Of a DNA stretch of 64,000 nt, positions 55,271 to 64,000 are shown one piece after another. The notes under the pieces are model-generated. The model saw only the letters and a program-made list of their open reading frames with translations. It ran no database searches and had not been told where the DNA came from. The translations under genes were made by a program, and so were the position numbers. Source of the DNA: Gadus chalcogrammus (taxonomy: Eukaryota > Chordata > Actinopteri > Gadiformes > Gadidae); contig NC_079427.1 of assembly GCF_026213295.1 (NCBI RefSeq), positions 27,731,746 to 27,795,745 of the forward strand, in the 5' to 3' direction. Position 1 is the stretch's first letter. Every line of letters starts with the position of its first letter.

Positions 55271-55792
55271 ATGAATACTATAGAGCTAACAGCCGTGTGT
55301 CAGAAAATGGCACACAAGGCATATTTTCTCGGCGCGTTACCGTGTAATCACCTACCCCGGGAAATTCATCAGAGGCCTGCTATGATGGTGGTCAACACCG
55401 AACCTTCACATATGGCCGGTGCGCATTGGCTAGCCATCTATATTACTGATGAGAGACAGGGTTACTTTTTCGACTCCTACGGCAACCCGCCCTCATACTC
55501 TGAGTTTCCTGAGACCATACAGCGTTTTCTCGATCAGCACTGTATAGATGTTGATCATTCTACACAACAGGTCCAGGATCCGTCAAGTACAGCATGTGGG
55601 CATCATTGTGTTTTTTTCTTGTTTAATATGCAAAAAGGGGTATCCTATCAAAAGTTTTTGAAAATGTATGGGGATAATTTACCCCGTAATGATGAAAAGG
55701 TTTATGACTTTGTTAACCGTGTACAACCTAATGTCTGTAATGAGCATGATATGATGTGTGTGCAGTCATGTGTATGCGGATGTAACATGTAG
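55271..55792 (+). CDS. Maverick adenain-like cysteine protease
   Basis: 173 aa, starting 15 bp after the hexon stop. Ulp1/adenain (C5/C48-type) order of active-site residues: His52 (GAHWLAIY), Asp68 (YFFDSYGNPP), Gln102 and Cys109 (QDPSSTACGHHC). In this group the enzyme matures virion proteins. An extra Cys-rich tail (CVQSCVCGCNM) follows the domain. The gene is complete and ends the rightward block. Confidence 0.92.
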   Translation: MNTIELTAVCQKMAHKAYFLGALPCNHLPREIHQRPAMMVVNTEPSHMAGAHWLAIYITDERQGYFFDSYGNPPSYSEFPETIQRFLDQHCIDVDHSTQQVQDPSSTACGHHCVFFLFNMQKGVSYQKFLKMYGDNLPRNDEKVYDFVNRVQPNVCNEHDMMCVQSCVCGCNM

Positions 55793-55830
55793 CATGTGTT
55801 GTTGTTGTTATGATTGTTTTCTGTATTGAT

Positions 55831-55882
55831 AATAAAAGTACAATAATTTGATTACATTTTAGTAGTACTGTTTTCTTTTATT
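55831..55882. terminator. Convergent poly(A) signals
   Basis: AATAAA on the + strand at 55831 serves the rightward block, and AATAAA on the minus strand (55877-55882) lies in the 3' gap of the leftward block. The two gene blocks thus end back to back in about 120 bp. Confidence 0.65.
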
Positions 55883-55915
55883 TTTACGGATAAAACATAC
55901 ATTTAGATACATCAT

Positions 55916-56677
55916 TTAAAATGGCAACCACTCGGCCACATGCATTCCAGGGGAAGTAATAGATGACAAGGGCTGCTTGCGTTTCCTCCTTTTATCGGAT
56001 GAGCCAGGGGCGGAGGCCATCGCATTGGCGTCCGTAGTGCCGGGGCTATGCTTATACATGTCTACAGTGTGCCTGAGTTGTTTATTAGGGATAGCCGATA
56101 GGGGTATATTATTACTGGCTAAAGATTTCAGAAATACATTCCAGCCCTGTGGTCTGACAGATTCGACAACATGGTAAGGGGCGGTAACATTCTTTAACAA
56201 ATCAAACATATGGGACCCCTTAATAGTTTCGCCATGTAATATGATCTCCCCCTTGTCCGACCATGAAACATTTTTAGATTTCTTTAAAGAGTCCAGGATA
56301 TGTCGGGTATTGCTCTTGCTTCTGACGGGTATATGTTTCATTATATCCTTATAGATATGATCGCCGGTGCCGTCATCGTCATCAGCACTATGTTGTGCCG
56401 TCATAGGCGTATGAACAGGGTCCCCCTCAGCAAGCGACAGAGTTAATTCTCCATGCTCGCGCTGCCCTTGCTTTACCATGGATAGATAACGCTGCAGGAC
56501 AGCGCCGTACCTGGCCGCTTTTTCATATAGGTCTGTATCGGGAGTGTTCAACACCATCGCAATGGCTTTATCCAGCTCATTTTCAGCAGTCTGTCTAACA
56601 GAATCCCTGGGCGGGGTATGTTTTAAGGCATCGAGTTGATGTTGAGGAACTAGATACATCTTGTGCGTATGATCCAT
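55916..56677 (-). CDS. Maverick conserved hypothetical protein (minor virion protein?)
   Basis: 253 aa from the ATG at 56677 (MDHTHKMYLVP); an upstream GTG at 56686 is not needed. Predicted helical N-terminal half, then HILDSLKKSKNVSWSDKGEI and PQGWNVFLKSLASNNIP, and a basic KRRKRKQPLSS near the C-terminus. The Trp-Ser-(D/E)-(K/R)-G-E-(I/L) pattern recurs in a protein found in many animal Mavericks. Its role is not established; a structural or core role is an inference from its location next to capsid genes. It begins 5 bp after the stop of the small protein upstream. Confidence 0.7.
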   Translation of the reverse strand: MDHTHKMYLVPQHQLDALKHTPPRDSVRQTAENELDKAIAMVLNTPDTDLYEKAARYGAVLQRYLSMVKQGQREHGELTLSLAEGDPVHTPMTAQHSADDDDGTGDHIYKDIMKHIPVRSKSNTRHILDSLKKSKNVSWSDKGEIILHGETIKGSHMFDLLKNVTAPYHVVESVRPQGWNVFLKSLASNNIPLSAIPNKQLRHTVDMYKHSPGTTDANAMASAPGSSDKRRKRKQPLSSITSPGMHVAEWLPF

Positions 56678-56682
56678 TATAA

Positions 56683-58019
56683 TCACCCTCCTCTTGAGAA
56701 CAGGCTTGTAAACAACGGTATGGCCACAGACAGCAGGGGTAGTAGAAATCCACCAGTCTGATTGATTAGTCTTTTCTTTCTAGATATTAGTACATTTTTA
56801 TTGGCGAGTATTCTGAGGTCCTTCTTTCGTCTACGCCAGGGGTTTTCAAATTGTGAGAGAGTGAGCCCCCCCTCAGAGAAAAAAATTCAGCTGAGCCCCC
56901 CCCCCCCCAAATATTTTTTTTCTAAAGACCTGTGTTTTGAAAGCTATCTTAATTATTTTACACATTTTAAACATCTCTGATCATAATTTTAAAACATTTG
57001 AAACATATTTTTTAAACATTTGAAACATATTTTTTAAACATATTTTTTTAAACATTTTAAACATATTTCTGAAACATTACAACATCTTTGTGCGTTTTTA
57101 AACACATTTCTTAACACAATTTAACAACTTTATCTAAGCATGTTTTAGCTTAACCTTTTTTAAATAGATTTGAACATCTTAATCTGTGTAAACTGCCAGT
57201 TTACACAGATTCATTCAGGGTCCCCGACTCTGAATTTTCAGAGTCGAATCAGATCTGCTTTTTCAGTCCAGAGATTCGACTATTCGGCGGGGTTTGTTTA
57301 CCGGCGTTGCTATGGTGACCTAAATTATTATAAGCAACTGAAAACGATGCCGGTTTGAAACTAAAACTGTGATTCTGAAAAAAGTATAAATGCTATCAAA
57401 ATTCCGTTTGGATAGTATTGAAGATACAAGTGTGTAGATTTGTTCAATGGTTTGAACGATGGTAAACGGTTGAAAAATGAATGAGTTACGATGTCTAGAA
57501 CTAGGTGTATCAGAATGGGCAGACGTCTTCAATGAAAACAGCTGAAAACGAAGCGGTATGAAACTAAAACGGTGGTTCTGAAGAAATGTTAAATGAAATC
57601 GAAATTCTGTTTCGACATTATTGAAGATACAAGTGTGTAGATTTGTTAAATGGTTTGCACGAAGATAAACGGTTGAAAATTGATTTAGTTAGGTTACTTC
57701 TACAGTTGAAGTACGATTGATGATTTGAATCATCGACTTACAGGTTTTTCTTCGGGTTTATTTTTTTCTCACGTCGCGCCCCCCCTGAAGAACTCTGGCG
57801 CCCCCGCGCGCCCCACAGTTTGAAAACCACTGGTCTACGCAATTTCGTATGCTGGCGTGGAGTCAGAGGTATTTTGCCTTGTAAAATGTTCAAGGCTATT
57901 TCACACAGCGAGTTGATAAAGTCGGTGTTGGCTGTCCTGAGGATAACTTTACGTTGGGCCGGAGGTGCGCTATATAGTTGCTTAAGACGCTCACGATTTC
58001 TACTTATACGTGAGGACAT
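56683..58019 (-). pseudogene. Small Maverick protein, split by a hAT MITE
   Basis: The N-terminal piece (58019-57841) begins MSSRISRNRERLKQL and has FINSLCEIALNILQGKIPL. The C-terminal piece (56836-56683) has INQTGGFLLPLLSVAIPLF and ends FSRGG, a hydrophobic glycine-flanked tail. Between them is a 996-bp hAT MITE. Apart from one copy of the 8-bp duplication, the two pieces total 333 nt, a whole number of codons (110 aa plus stop), the usual size of this conserved Polinton protein. The start overlaps the 3' end of the ATPase ORF by 20 bp in another frame. As it stands the gene is truncated and reads into the MITE. Confidence 0.85.
56837..57832 (+). mobile_element. hAT MITE, 996 bp, in the Maverick
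   Basis: Starts CAGGGGTTTTCAAATTGTGA, ends GAAAACCACTG, and is flanked by GTCTACGC at 56829-56836 and 57833-57840. Same family as 47533-48358, opposite orientation, with shared internal blocks (GTTTACACAGATTCATTCAG). No transposase. Confidence 0.95.
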
Positions 58020-58701
58020 GGTCTTTTGGGCTAATCACTTTGGCTCTCTGAGTGTATACAACATGCCGGTCTGACAATATATCTGTTCTAAGTCTCATGT
58101 TGTCTGGGGTCATGGCTTTAAAGTCTACAAGTAGATAGCCGTAAGGCATGTCGGTAGCATCGTTAAAGGCTTCTAGAAAATATTTTGTCTTGCATGGAAA
58201 CATCTGTTTGGCTATCAACATAATCTGATATTTGTCACGAGGGTTCTTAAACAAAACCATGTAATTGGTATTTAGACTAATTGTACGGCTGGTTTTACCC
58301 TGCATAAATAAATTCTGGACCAGATACATACAACTGAGATTACGATGGTGTACATATTTGGTAAAAACGTACTGAACCTCTATATTATTGCATGCATCGT
58401 TCATCAAGTCGTCAATAATGAGCAGATTTCTAGTATGGACTGGTAAGATTGCATCATCACATAGAGATTTGGGGATCCCTTCTACAAAGTGAATGTTCCT
58501 TATTTTAAGTAAATCATTATATATGGGCTGCCAGCATGAATAAACATATACTATATTCTCAATCTTTTCTGAGAATAACCGATCCATATTTTCAATGACT
58601 GTTTTGACAAAGTAGGTTTTGCCGCTGTTTGAAGGTCCCGATACTACCATGCTGAACGGGTGTTGAAGTCTAGGGTCGAACGTTGTGTGTACAGCAGCCA
58701 T
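58000..58701 (-). CDS. Maverick FtsK/HerA-type genome-packaging ATPase
   Basis: 233 aa. Walker A GPSNSGKT at 22-29 and Walker B LLIIDDLM at 93-100, followed by YLVQNLF-type sensor sequence. This matches A32-like packaging ATPases of Polintons and adintoviruses, which pump DNA into the capsid. Length is normal and the frame is intact. Its 3' end overlaps the start of the small downstream protein by 20 bp. Confidence 0.93.
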   Translation of the reverse strand: MAAVHTTFDPRLQHPFSMVVSGPSNSGKTYFVKTVIENMDRLFSEKIENIVYVYSCWQPIYNDLLKIRNIHFVEGIPKSLCDDAILPVHTRNLLIIDDLMNDACNNIEVQYVFTKYVHHRNLSCMYLVQNLFMQGKTSRTISLNTNYMVLFKNPRDKYQIMLIAKQMFPCKTKYFLEAFNDATDMPYGYLLVDFKAMTPDNMRLRTDILSDRHVVYTQRAKVISPKDHVLTYK

Positions 58702-59086
58702 CTCTGCGGTCTGTGTGCATCCCCTCTGATGGACGGATGTATTGTGACCATAGAACCGTGAAACATTTGACAGTTAACATTCTTTATTAACACCGACATG
58801 ATTATTAGCACAGTCATTCATCATTAATACATGATGCATAAAAAAAAAATGATTAAAATAAAAAAAAGATGAAAGAAGAGAACATGGATAATTTGAAAAC
58901 AATAAAAAACAAAATAGCTAATAGCATGATTATAACATAGTATGATTTGATTTTCTTAACACAATATGCATACCCCCCTCAAAAATATAAAATGAATAAA
59001 AACATGGATAATTTGAAAACGATATGTAAAAAGAAGAAGAAAAAACATGGATCATGTGAAAAAGAGAAAAACAATAAACAAAATGG
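58702..59086. other. AT-rich spacer between PolB and ATPase genes
   Basis: Strongly A-rich on the + strand with several AAAACATGGAT repeats (58882, 59001, 59043). Likely holds the PolB 3' end (TTTATT at 58780 and 59071 give minus-strand AATAAA) and the ATPase promoter. No ORF. Confidence 0.5.
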
Positions 59087-62000
59087 TTAATAACCGTAAG
59101 GAAGCGTGGTGTAGTCGGGGAAGACCCTGCGTTTGTTGTAAACCACCCTAAGCCGTTTAACTACAGTAGCGTTTTTAAGCAGAAACCTAGTCTTATCTCG
59201 CTGGATGGTATCTACAGTGGTGGTGATGTCGAGGGTTTGAGGCCGATGGTTGACAAAATCATCCAATAGACATTTCAGGGTCTGCTGGGTGACCACTTTA
59301 GCATTTGCTGCATTTAAAGTCACCCCTTTGCTTTTGACGACAGACTTGTGGTCACGGGTGTGGTATGCATAGCTTTTAGGACCTGTTGAGACATATTCGC
59401 TAATGTAATCCTCCTGTTCGGTACCATACAGATCACCATCATTTATCTCGTCGGTCAAGTCGCCCAGATAAGGGCCTAAAGGGGGTACCCAATCACCCTC
59501 CTTAGAAACAAAAATGATGCTGTCTGTGTCACAATAGAGGACACGTTCCTGTAGTTTGTCTAGAAGATCGTAGAGCATGAGCCTGGCATGGGCGGTAGTC
59601 ACAGCCCCCACAATCACGTTGACATCCCGCGCCCTCGCGAGACGTGCATCTACATGTTTCCATTGTACAAGGGCTACTTCATCAGAGATAAAGCAAAAGT
59701 GACTAATGTGATAGCTATCGCTAAACATGAGCTGAGTGAACCTTTCAGGGTCAGAAATTAGCTCACAAGTGGGTAGGTCTGGGCGTAGTGAAAAGCGACC
59801 CCACAGACTGTTTAGAATCAACTTATTGCAATTACGCATGGCCTTGTTCACACACATGTTGTCGGGATCCAACTGTATACCCTCCTTTGCCAGATAGTTT
59901 TGCACATACGCTCGCTGTTTCTCCGCAGTGTCCACTGTGCTGGGGTATCCTGAAGCCTCCTGTTTACGCTTGAGAAACGTTTTGACATACCCTTTAAACA
60001 GAGTCTCTGACCGTTTGGGGTAGTGCCACACCTCATGCATTTGGATTAACTCGTAACCCATTTCGACTGCTTTTTGTAGCTCAAAAGTCACCCAGGTGCC
60101 TGTCAGAGCCCGTTCATCGTTGCAGTGATGACACGCGTCTGTCTGATTGAGCTCAGTGGCACATGTACCACAGAGGGGGAACATCAGCTTCCCATGACAC
60201 CTGTAGGGGAGCACAGGATGGTAAAGACCTCTGGGGGGCAACACGGTGCATTTGATGATGCCGAAATACCCATCCAAAGGACCAAAATTCCTGAAAATGA
60301 TCTGGGGGTGCTCTACAGGATAAGGACAGCGAGCCTGTACTGTGGGGTAGAGAGAGGTAAAGTCATAGTAGCGTATTTTCTCACCGGGCTCGGCCTTGTG
60401 ATACATTTTGATGGCATTGGTGCGACCCCCATAGAGAGAGTCGCGAGGATCAATCCTAGGTTGTATCTTCAGAGTAGCCAAGAATGCCTGCACTGCAGCA
60501 TTGGTCTTTTTCAGACGGTGCCACTCACACTCCCACATGACCACAACTCTTAAACCATGATCTCTTTCGAGAGCCTTGACTTTGAGGTGAAACTGCACCC
60601 ACAATTCGCCATAGGTCTTCTTGAGGACAGGGTTCTGGTGGCCAGCGTTGTAGCACTGTTCACACCCATGATAAAAGCATCCTGCAAATTCATAGGCTGT
60701 GTTTATAGATGGTGCATGTCCGTCTAGGAAGAATGGTCCATATTTAGCCTCTCCATGGTTGAGAGCATGCCGAATCTCCATGTTATTGGAGTGGGATAGA
60801 TATTCAAGCCACTGGATGGATGCGCATGAGAACGACTTTTGCTTTTTCTGATAGACCCCCTCGTAGGTCAGTGCCAGGACGTTTTTCTTCAAGAACGACT
60901 TTTTGAAGGTGGCCATGCACGCCGAAGCCAGAGTGGCATAGGACAAGGGGTCTATAGTGGCACACTCTATGAAATTTTCCCTGTAGATCCCACACGCCGT
61001 GTATAGGATCCTCACGTCGTTGACACAGTAGAGACGCAGCTGTTTCTGAAAGTCAAATTTTTTGTGTCGTACAGATCTGTACCAAATAGCGAAATCTGTC
61101 TTTTGATCGCTAGTCATGGAATCATATCCATAATAGGAGATCTCAGGGTAGGCACCGACATAAGACTCGTTGGCCCGTGTGTTGAATTTATGCGGAAAAT
61201 TACCTTTTGCCATATCGTCAAAATCCAACGCCGCCGGTGCATTAGCCAATCGCATGGGCAAGAAGCTAAATGAGTCGACCCATCTCTGATGGTAGGCGTC
61301 ATCACGCATCAAAATGACTCTGCTACCCTTCATGACTAAAGTGGGTTTAATACCCTGCTTGGTCATGTAATCCAGGACGATATAGTTATCAAAGCCCGAC
61401 GCGTTGTGTGCAACAAATGTATACAACGAATACTCCCCTCTTCTGTAGCGTTTCACAAACTCGCTTACACAACCTAGACCTGTAGCATACCATTCTATGC
61501 CTTCAGACGTTGTAGCAGCCACACAGTTTGCTTCGTGACGACCATCATGCATGCGCGTTTCGAAATCATAGTATATGTATTTATTAGGCGGAGCGTCGTC
61601 ATCAGAGTCATCCGATGGACCCCTGCGACCACCCCTGCGTTTCTTTTTCTTTTTCTTTTTGTATGGCTGGATATAGCAATCATGTATTCCATCATCGGGC
61701 CTCGGCTCCCCACAGTTACGACACTTTGCCTCGCTGCATACGTGACCATTATCGACACCTTCCTCCTCCTCCTCCTCCTCCTCATCCTCCTCCCCCACCC
61801 CCTTCTTCTTCTTCTTCGGTATGATATACTGTCTACAACAACGATCGCAGTATTTGAGCTTTTCACAAGGTATCATGTCATGTTTGGCAGAATGCTTCTT
61901 GTGTGTGTTGTAGCAGACCTGCGAGCGGCATATACGACTACAGTCCTTGCACTTTATCGTGCGACCTGATAGTCTATCGCACACTGTCAGACACACATTG

Positions 62001-63772
62001 CAATGGATCGGGCATTTGTGGAATAGAATTCCCTCATGGGCCTTGTAACAATATTCACACACATATCCCGTACCAAAGAATGCCGTTCTGTTCTCTATGC
62101 AATGATAATGGTTATCATGGAGGTATAGCCATACTGTTTTTGGATGTTGGCCCGTATGTGTCTGGAACATCTCCAGCTTCCTGAATGCATCATTATGATG
62201 AAATATCAGGATTTTAACATCTAGATGTCTCTCAAATTTGGAAACATCCGAGAAACCCACAGAGTGATCTGGGGCAAACCCCAGTAATTTGCGAGCCGCC
62301 TCCAAATTAGTCTCTTCGGCCGCTGTGTCACCCCCGGTTACCCCCTCATGCAGAAAATGTGTCATGCATAGTGAGAAACACAAATTGTCGTGAGTATTAC
62401 TCGGTGTGTAGAGACTTAGCTTCTTCTTGTGTATGATTTCATCATAGGGAATGTTTTTTAACTTCAAACGTGCCCCACCCCGTTTGTTGTGGACCCCTGT
62501 GACCACCAACTCTAGCACATCATCCGTCAGACCTGTGTCGTTGCTCTGTATGACTTGGCTAATATGCTCCATAAACAAATCCGCATTGTAATCGTCACCC
62601 GTTACGAGCACAGCCTGTACATCAGAGGCCAATGAAGGGCCTCTCAGCACCACGTTTAAGACACTACCATCGGCTGCACTTTGCGAGCAGCTTGTTATGA
62701 CACCCGACAGCCTCTCCCTGATCAAATCAGGGACCTCCTGTAAATTTGCAAGGGATATACTTCTCAGATCAATGGACTGTCTAACCTCAAAGCCGTTAAA
62801 CCGGGGAAATAATCTGGTATGCAACTCGTCATTATCTTCCCCCGTTACAGCAGGCACCTGTGTACCATCATAAGCAGCACCATCACCAGCACCTCCATCC
62901 CCCACACCGCTACCGTCACCACTGCCATCATCGTCAACAACAGCATCGCCATCACCGCCACCACCACCACCCCCCACGCCACCACCACCACCACCACCAC
63001 CGACCTGTATATTCGACTCTATAGGGACCCCTGCCACAGCCGGGGGGTCCTGAAAACCCTCGCCAATCCCTTCATCACGTTGCGACCCATGCAATACATC
63101 GATCTGTGTGGATATGTATAGACTCTCTTGTGCACTATCCAACCACCCCCCGACAGCGTTAAGTACATCTCGCGTGTTTGCCCCCGCATACAACACACCC
63201 CTCGACTCTATAGGGACCCCTGCCGCAGCCGGGGGGTCCTGAAAACCCTCGCCAATCCCTTCATCACGTTGCGACCCATGCAATACATCGATCTGTGTGG
63301 ATATGTATAGACTCTCTTGTGCACTATCCAACCACCCCCCGACCGCGTTAAGTACATCTCGCGTGTTTGCCCCCGCATACAACACACCCCTTGTGTCTAA
63401 ATCTCCTGGTACCTCTAGCCCCACCACGTCATCTAGACATGGTTCGTTCGAAACATTTATCTGTGCTGCCTGATATAGAGCATTAGCCATGCTATAGCCC
63501 CATGCATCAGCTGCAATTAACACCCGTCTAGTTCTATCTATGCCAACACATATTTCCCGCCTGTCTAAACAGCCTTCTGCATACATGCCCCCACCCACCA
63601 CATGGCCTACGGCCGACAAATGAGACGTATCGCCGGTTGCGTCATACCTCATTGCCATCTCTTCAAGTTCTAAATCCATAATGCTACCCCCACTATCAGA
63701 TCTACGCCGTCTCTTGGGATTACCGTCTATAGATTTGAATTTCCTTTTTCTAGGGTTAATGGCGTTATGCAT
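59087..63772 (-). CDS. Maverick protein-primed family B DNA polymerase
   Basis: 1561 aa, fully open. N-terminal region: basic start, then a 63-residue perfect-period duplication (about 128-190 and 191-253), then a Gly/Asp-rich linker. About 450-470 contains DNLCFSLCM, possibly the remnant of the OTU-like cysteine region seen in Polinton polymerases. About 570-645 is a Cys/His cluster (CEYCYKAHEG, CNVCLTVC, CKDCSRIC). Acidic (about 658-671) and Lys-rich runs follow. Exonuclease motifs: YYDFETRM (about 730), HNASGFDNYI (about 785), YCVNDVRILY (about 913). Polymerase motifs: A, YDFTSLYPTVQ (about 1136); B, KLILNSLWGRF (about 1314); C, YCDTDSI (about 1413). All catalytic acids are present. It replicates the element, presumably from a terminal protein primer. 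It is longer than typical Polinton polymerases because of the N-terminal repeats. Confidence 0.95.
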   Translation of the reverse strand: MHNAINPRKRKFKSIDGNPKRRRRSDSGGSIMDLELEEMAMRYDATGDTSHLSAVGHVVGGGMYAEGCLDRREICVGIDRTRRVLIAADAWGYSMANALYQAAQINVSNEPCLDDVVGLEVPGDLDTRGVLYAGANTRDVLNAVGGWLDSAQESLYISTQIDVLHGSQRDEGIGEGFQDPPAAAGVPIESRGVLYAGANTRDVLNAVGGWLDSAQESLYISTQIDVLHGSQRDEGIGEGFQDPPAVAGVPIESNIQVGGGGGGGGVGGGGGGGDGDAVVDDDGSGDGSGVGDGGAGDGAAYDGTQVPAVTGEDNDELHTRLFPRFNGFEVRQSIDLRSISLANLQEVPDLIRERLSGVITSCSQSAADGSVLNVVLRGPSLASDVQAVLVTGDDYNADLFMEHISQVIQSNDTGLTDDVLELVVTGVHNKRGGARLKLKNIPYDEIIHKKKLSLYTPSNTHDNLCFSLCMTHFLHEGVTGGDTAAEETNLEAARKLLGFAPDHSVGFSDVSKFERHLDVKILIFHHNDAFRKLEMFQTHTGQHPKTVWLYLHDNHYHCIENRTAFFGTGYVCEYCYKAHEGILFHKCPIHCNVCLTVCDRLSGRTIKCKDCSRICRSQVCYNTHKKHSAKHDMIPCEKLKYCDRCCRQYIIPKKKKKGVGEEDEEEEEEEEGVDNGHVCSEAKCRNCGEPRPDDGIHDCYIQPYKKKKKKKRRGGRRGPSDDSDDDAPPNKYIYYDFETRMHDGRHEANCVAATTSEGIEWYATGLGCVSEFVKRYRRGEYSLYTFVAHNASGFDNYIVLDYMTKQGIKPTLVMKGSRVILMRDDAYHQRWVDSFSFLPMRLANAPAALDFDDMAKGNFPHKFNTRANESYVGAYPEISYYGYDSMTSDQKTDFAIWYRSVRHKKFDFQKQLRLYCVNDVRILYTACGIYRENFIECATIDPLSYATLASACMATFKKSFLKKNVLALTYEGVYQKKQKSFSCASIQWLEYLSHSNNMEIRHALNHGEAKYGPFFLDGHAPSINTAYEFAGCFYHGCEQCYNAGHQNPVLKKTYGELWVQFHLKVKALERDHGLRVVVMWECEWHRLKKTNAAVQAFLATLKIQPRIDPRDSLYGGRTNAIKMYHKAEPGEKIRYYDFTSLYPTVQARCPYPVEHPQIIFRNFGPLDGYFGIIKCTVLPPRGLYHPVLPYRCHGKLMFPLCGTCATELNQTDACHHCNDERALTGTWVTFELQKAVEMGYELIQMHEVWHYPKRSETLFKGYVKTFLKRKQEASGYPSTVDTAEKQRAYVQNYLAKEGIQLDPDNMCVNKAMRNCNKLILNSLWGRFSLRPDLPTCELISDPERFTQLMFSDSYHISHFCFISDEVALVQWKHVDARLARARDVNVIVGAVTTAHARLMLYDLLDKLQERVLYCDTDSIIFVSKEGDWVPPLGPYLGDLTDEINDGDLYGTEQEDYISEYVSTGPKSYAYHTRDHKSVVKSKGVTLNAANAKVVTQQTLKCLLDDFVNHRPQTLDITTTVDTIQRDKTRFLLKNATVVKRLRVVYNKRRVFPDYTTLPYGY
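63014..63391 (-). repeat. 189-bp tandem duplication inside PolB
   Basis: Two units with a period of 189 bp (landmark CGACTCTATAGGGACCCCTG at 63014 and 63203), almost identical, encoding 63 residues each. Being a multiple of three, the duplication keeps the polymerase frame. Confidence 0.95.
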
Positions 63773-63838
63773 AGTGTACGGCTATAGTTTTTTTTTTTTA
63801 ATGCCGATAGATAGAAAAAATAAATAAATAAATAAAAT

Positions 63839-63885
<47 letters not shown>

Positions 63886-64000
63886 TATATTTAAAAATAA
63901 AAAACGTTAATTAGTCAGGTATTAAAAGAAAAAAAGTTTTATTACATGCAGTTTAAAACAAAAAAAAAAATACCCTCTCCACGAGATAAAAGAAAAAACA
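63773..64000. other. AT-rich region upstream of PolB
   Basis: Contains a (TA)n run at 63843-63880 and several A runs. It probably includes the PolB promoter and leads toward the right terminal inverted repeat. The left terminus (AGTAGTTGATC) does not recur inverted here, so the end lies further right. Confidence 0.5.

Larger units (their letters stand above)
48401..64000. mobile_element. Maverick/Polinton (adintovirus-like) element, at least 15.6 kb
   Basis: L2 homology stops at 48400 and new sequence starts AGTAGTTGATC; Polinton termini usually begin AG. The gene set (integrase, double-jelly-roll capsid, penton, adenain-like protease, packaging ATPase, protein-primed PolB) defines the group. 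Genes run rightward from 48566 to 55792 and leftward from 63772 to 55916, converging on back-to-back poly(A) signals. The right terminus is outside the window, so the terminal inverted repeat and 6-bp duplication (predicted CACGGT) cannot be checked. Several genes are broken, so it is a decaying genomic copy. Confidence 0.93.

Noticed and set aside
61495..61969. ORFs on both strands of the Glu/Lys-rich part of PolB
   Set aside because: They are other-frame shadows of the GAG/AAG repeats in the polymerase gene.
62370..62430. Active OTU protease domain in PolB
   Set aside because: Only the DNLCFSLC cysteine region is recognisable; I could not identify the paired catalytic His and Asp, so it is noted only as a possible remnant.

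Overview
The window looks like a repeat-rich piece of a teleost fish nuclear genome. The host gene at the left end is a spliced vertebrate-type CWC22 gene. Around it are fish-typical transposable elements (L2 LINEs, hAT, PIF/Harbinger, Ty3/gypsy, a Maverick/Polinton, a tRNA-derived SINE), long CA/GT runs, and a multi-exon gene of a protein family that is expanded in fish. There are no prokaryotic operons, rRNA genes or CRISPR arrays. All family names come from recognising motifs by eye; no search was run.

Layout. (1) 1-8960: 3' part of CWC22 on the + strand, with introns full of nested DNA transposons (a 2.9 kb hAT element with an 8-bp target duplication at 203-3078, a TIR element at 3569-4227, a hAT MITE at 4722-5380 inside a LINE remnant, a SINE/LINE tail at 7420-7790). 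(2) 8961-13983: intergenic DNA with two Harbinger-type Myb/SANT ORF remnants and an inverted-repeat element built on an 18-bp minisatellite. (3) 13991-38154: a 24.2 kb unit with about 3.2 kb terminal inverted repeats (13991-17252 and 33288-38154) that starts CAACC, ends GGTTG and is flanked by the 7-bp direct repeat ATAAGAC. On the minus strand it carries a frameshifted C2H2 zinc-finger/transposase-like gene (30757-27948), then an intact 10-exon gene of 654 codons (27679-19338), then a scrambled zinc-finger gene fragment. Later insertions (a Harbinger in intron 4, a Harbinger in the right arm, a hAT remnant, a SINE) decorate it. (4) 38162-48400: a nest of retroelements: a Ty3/gypsy pol in antisense orientation split by an L2 LINE and an LTR-like segment, then a second L2 copy holding a hAT MITE. 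(5) 48401 to beyond 64000: a Maverick/Polinton (adintovirus-like) element inserted in the second L2 copy.

The Maverick has a rightward block (two spliced or overlapping accessory ORFs, one Bcl-2-like; a retroviral-type integrase with chromodomain; penton-like minor capsid; basic virion protein; double-jelly-roll major capsid; adenain-like protease). A leftward block follows (conserved hypothetical protein, small Maverick protein, packaging ATPase, 1561-aa protein-primed DNA polymerase B). Three of its genes are broken: the integrase by a 751-bp palindromic element with a 4-bp duplication, the penton by a frameshift, and the small protein by a 996-bp hAT MITE with an 8-bp duplication. It is therefore a decaying genomic copy, although polymerase, ATPase, hexon and protease remain open.

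The strongest candidate for something undescribed is the 24 kb long-TIR element and its intact passenger gene. Next come the palindromic element inside the integrase and the accessory genes at the left end of the Maverick.
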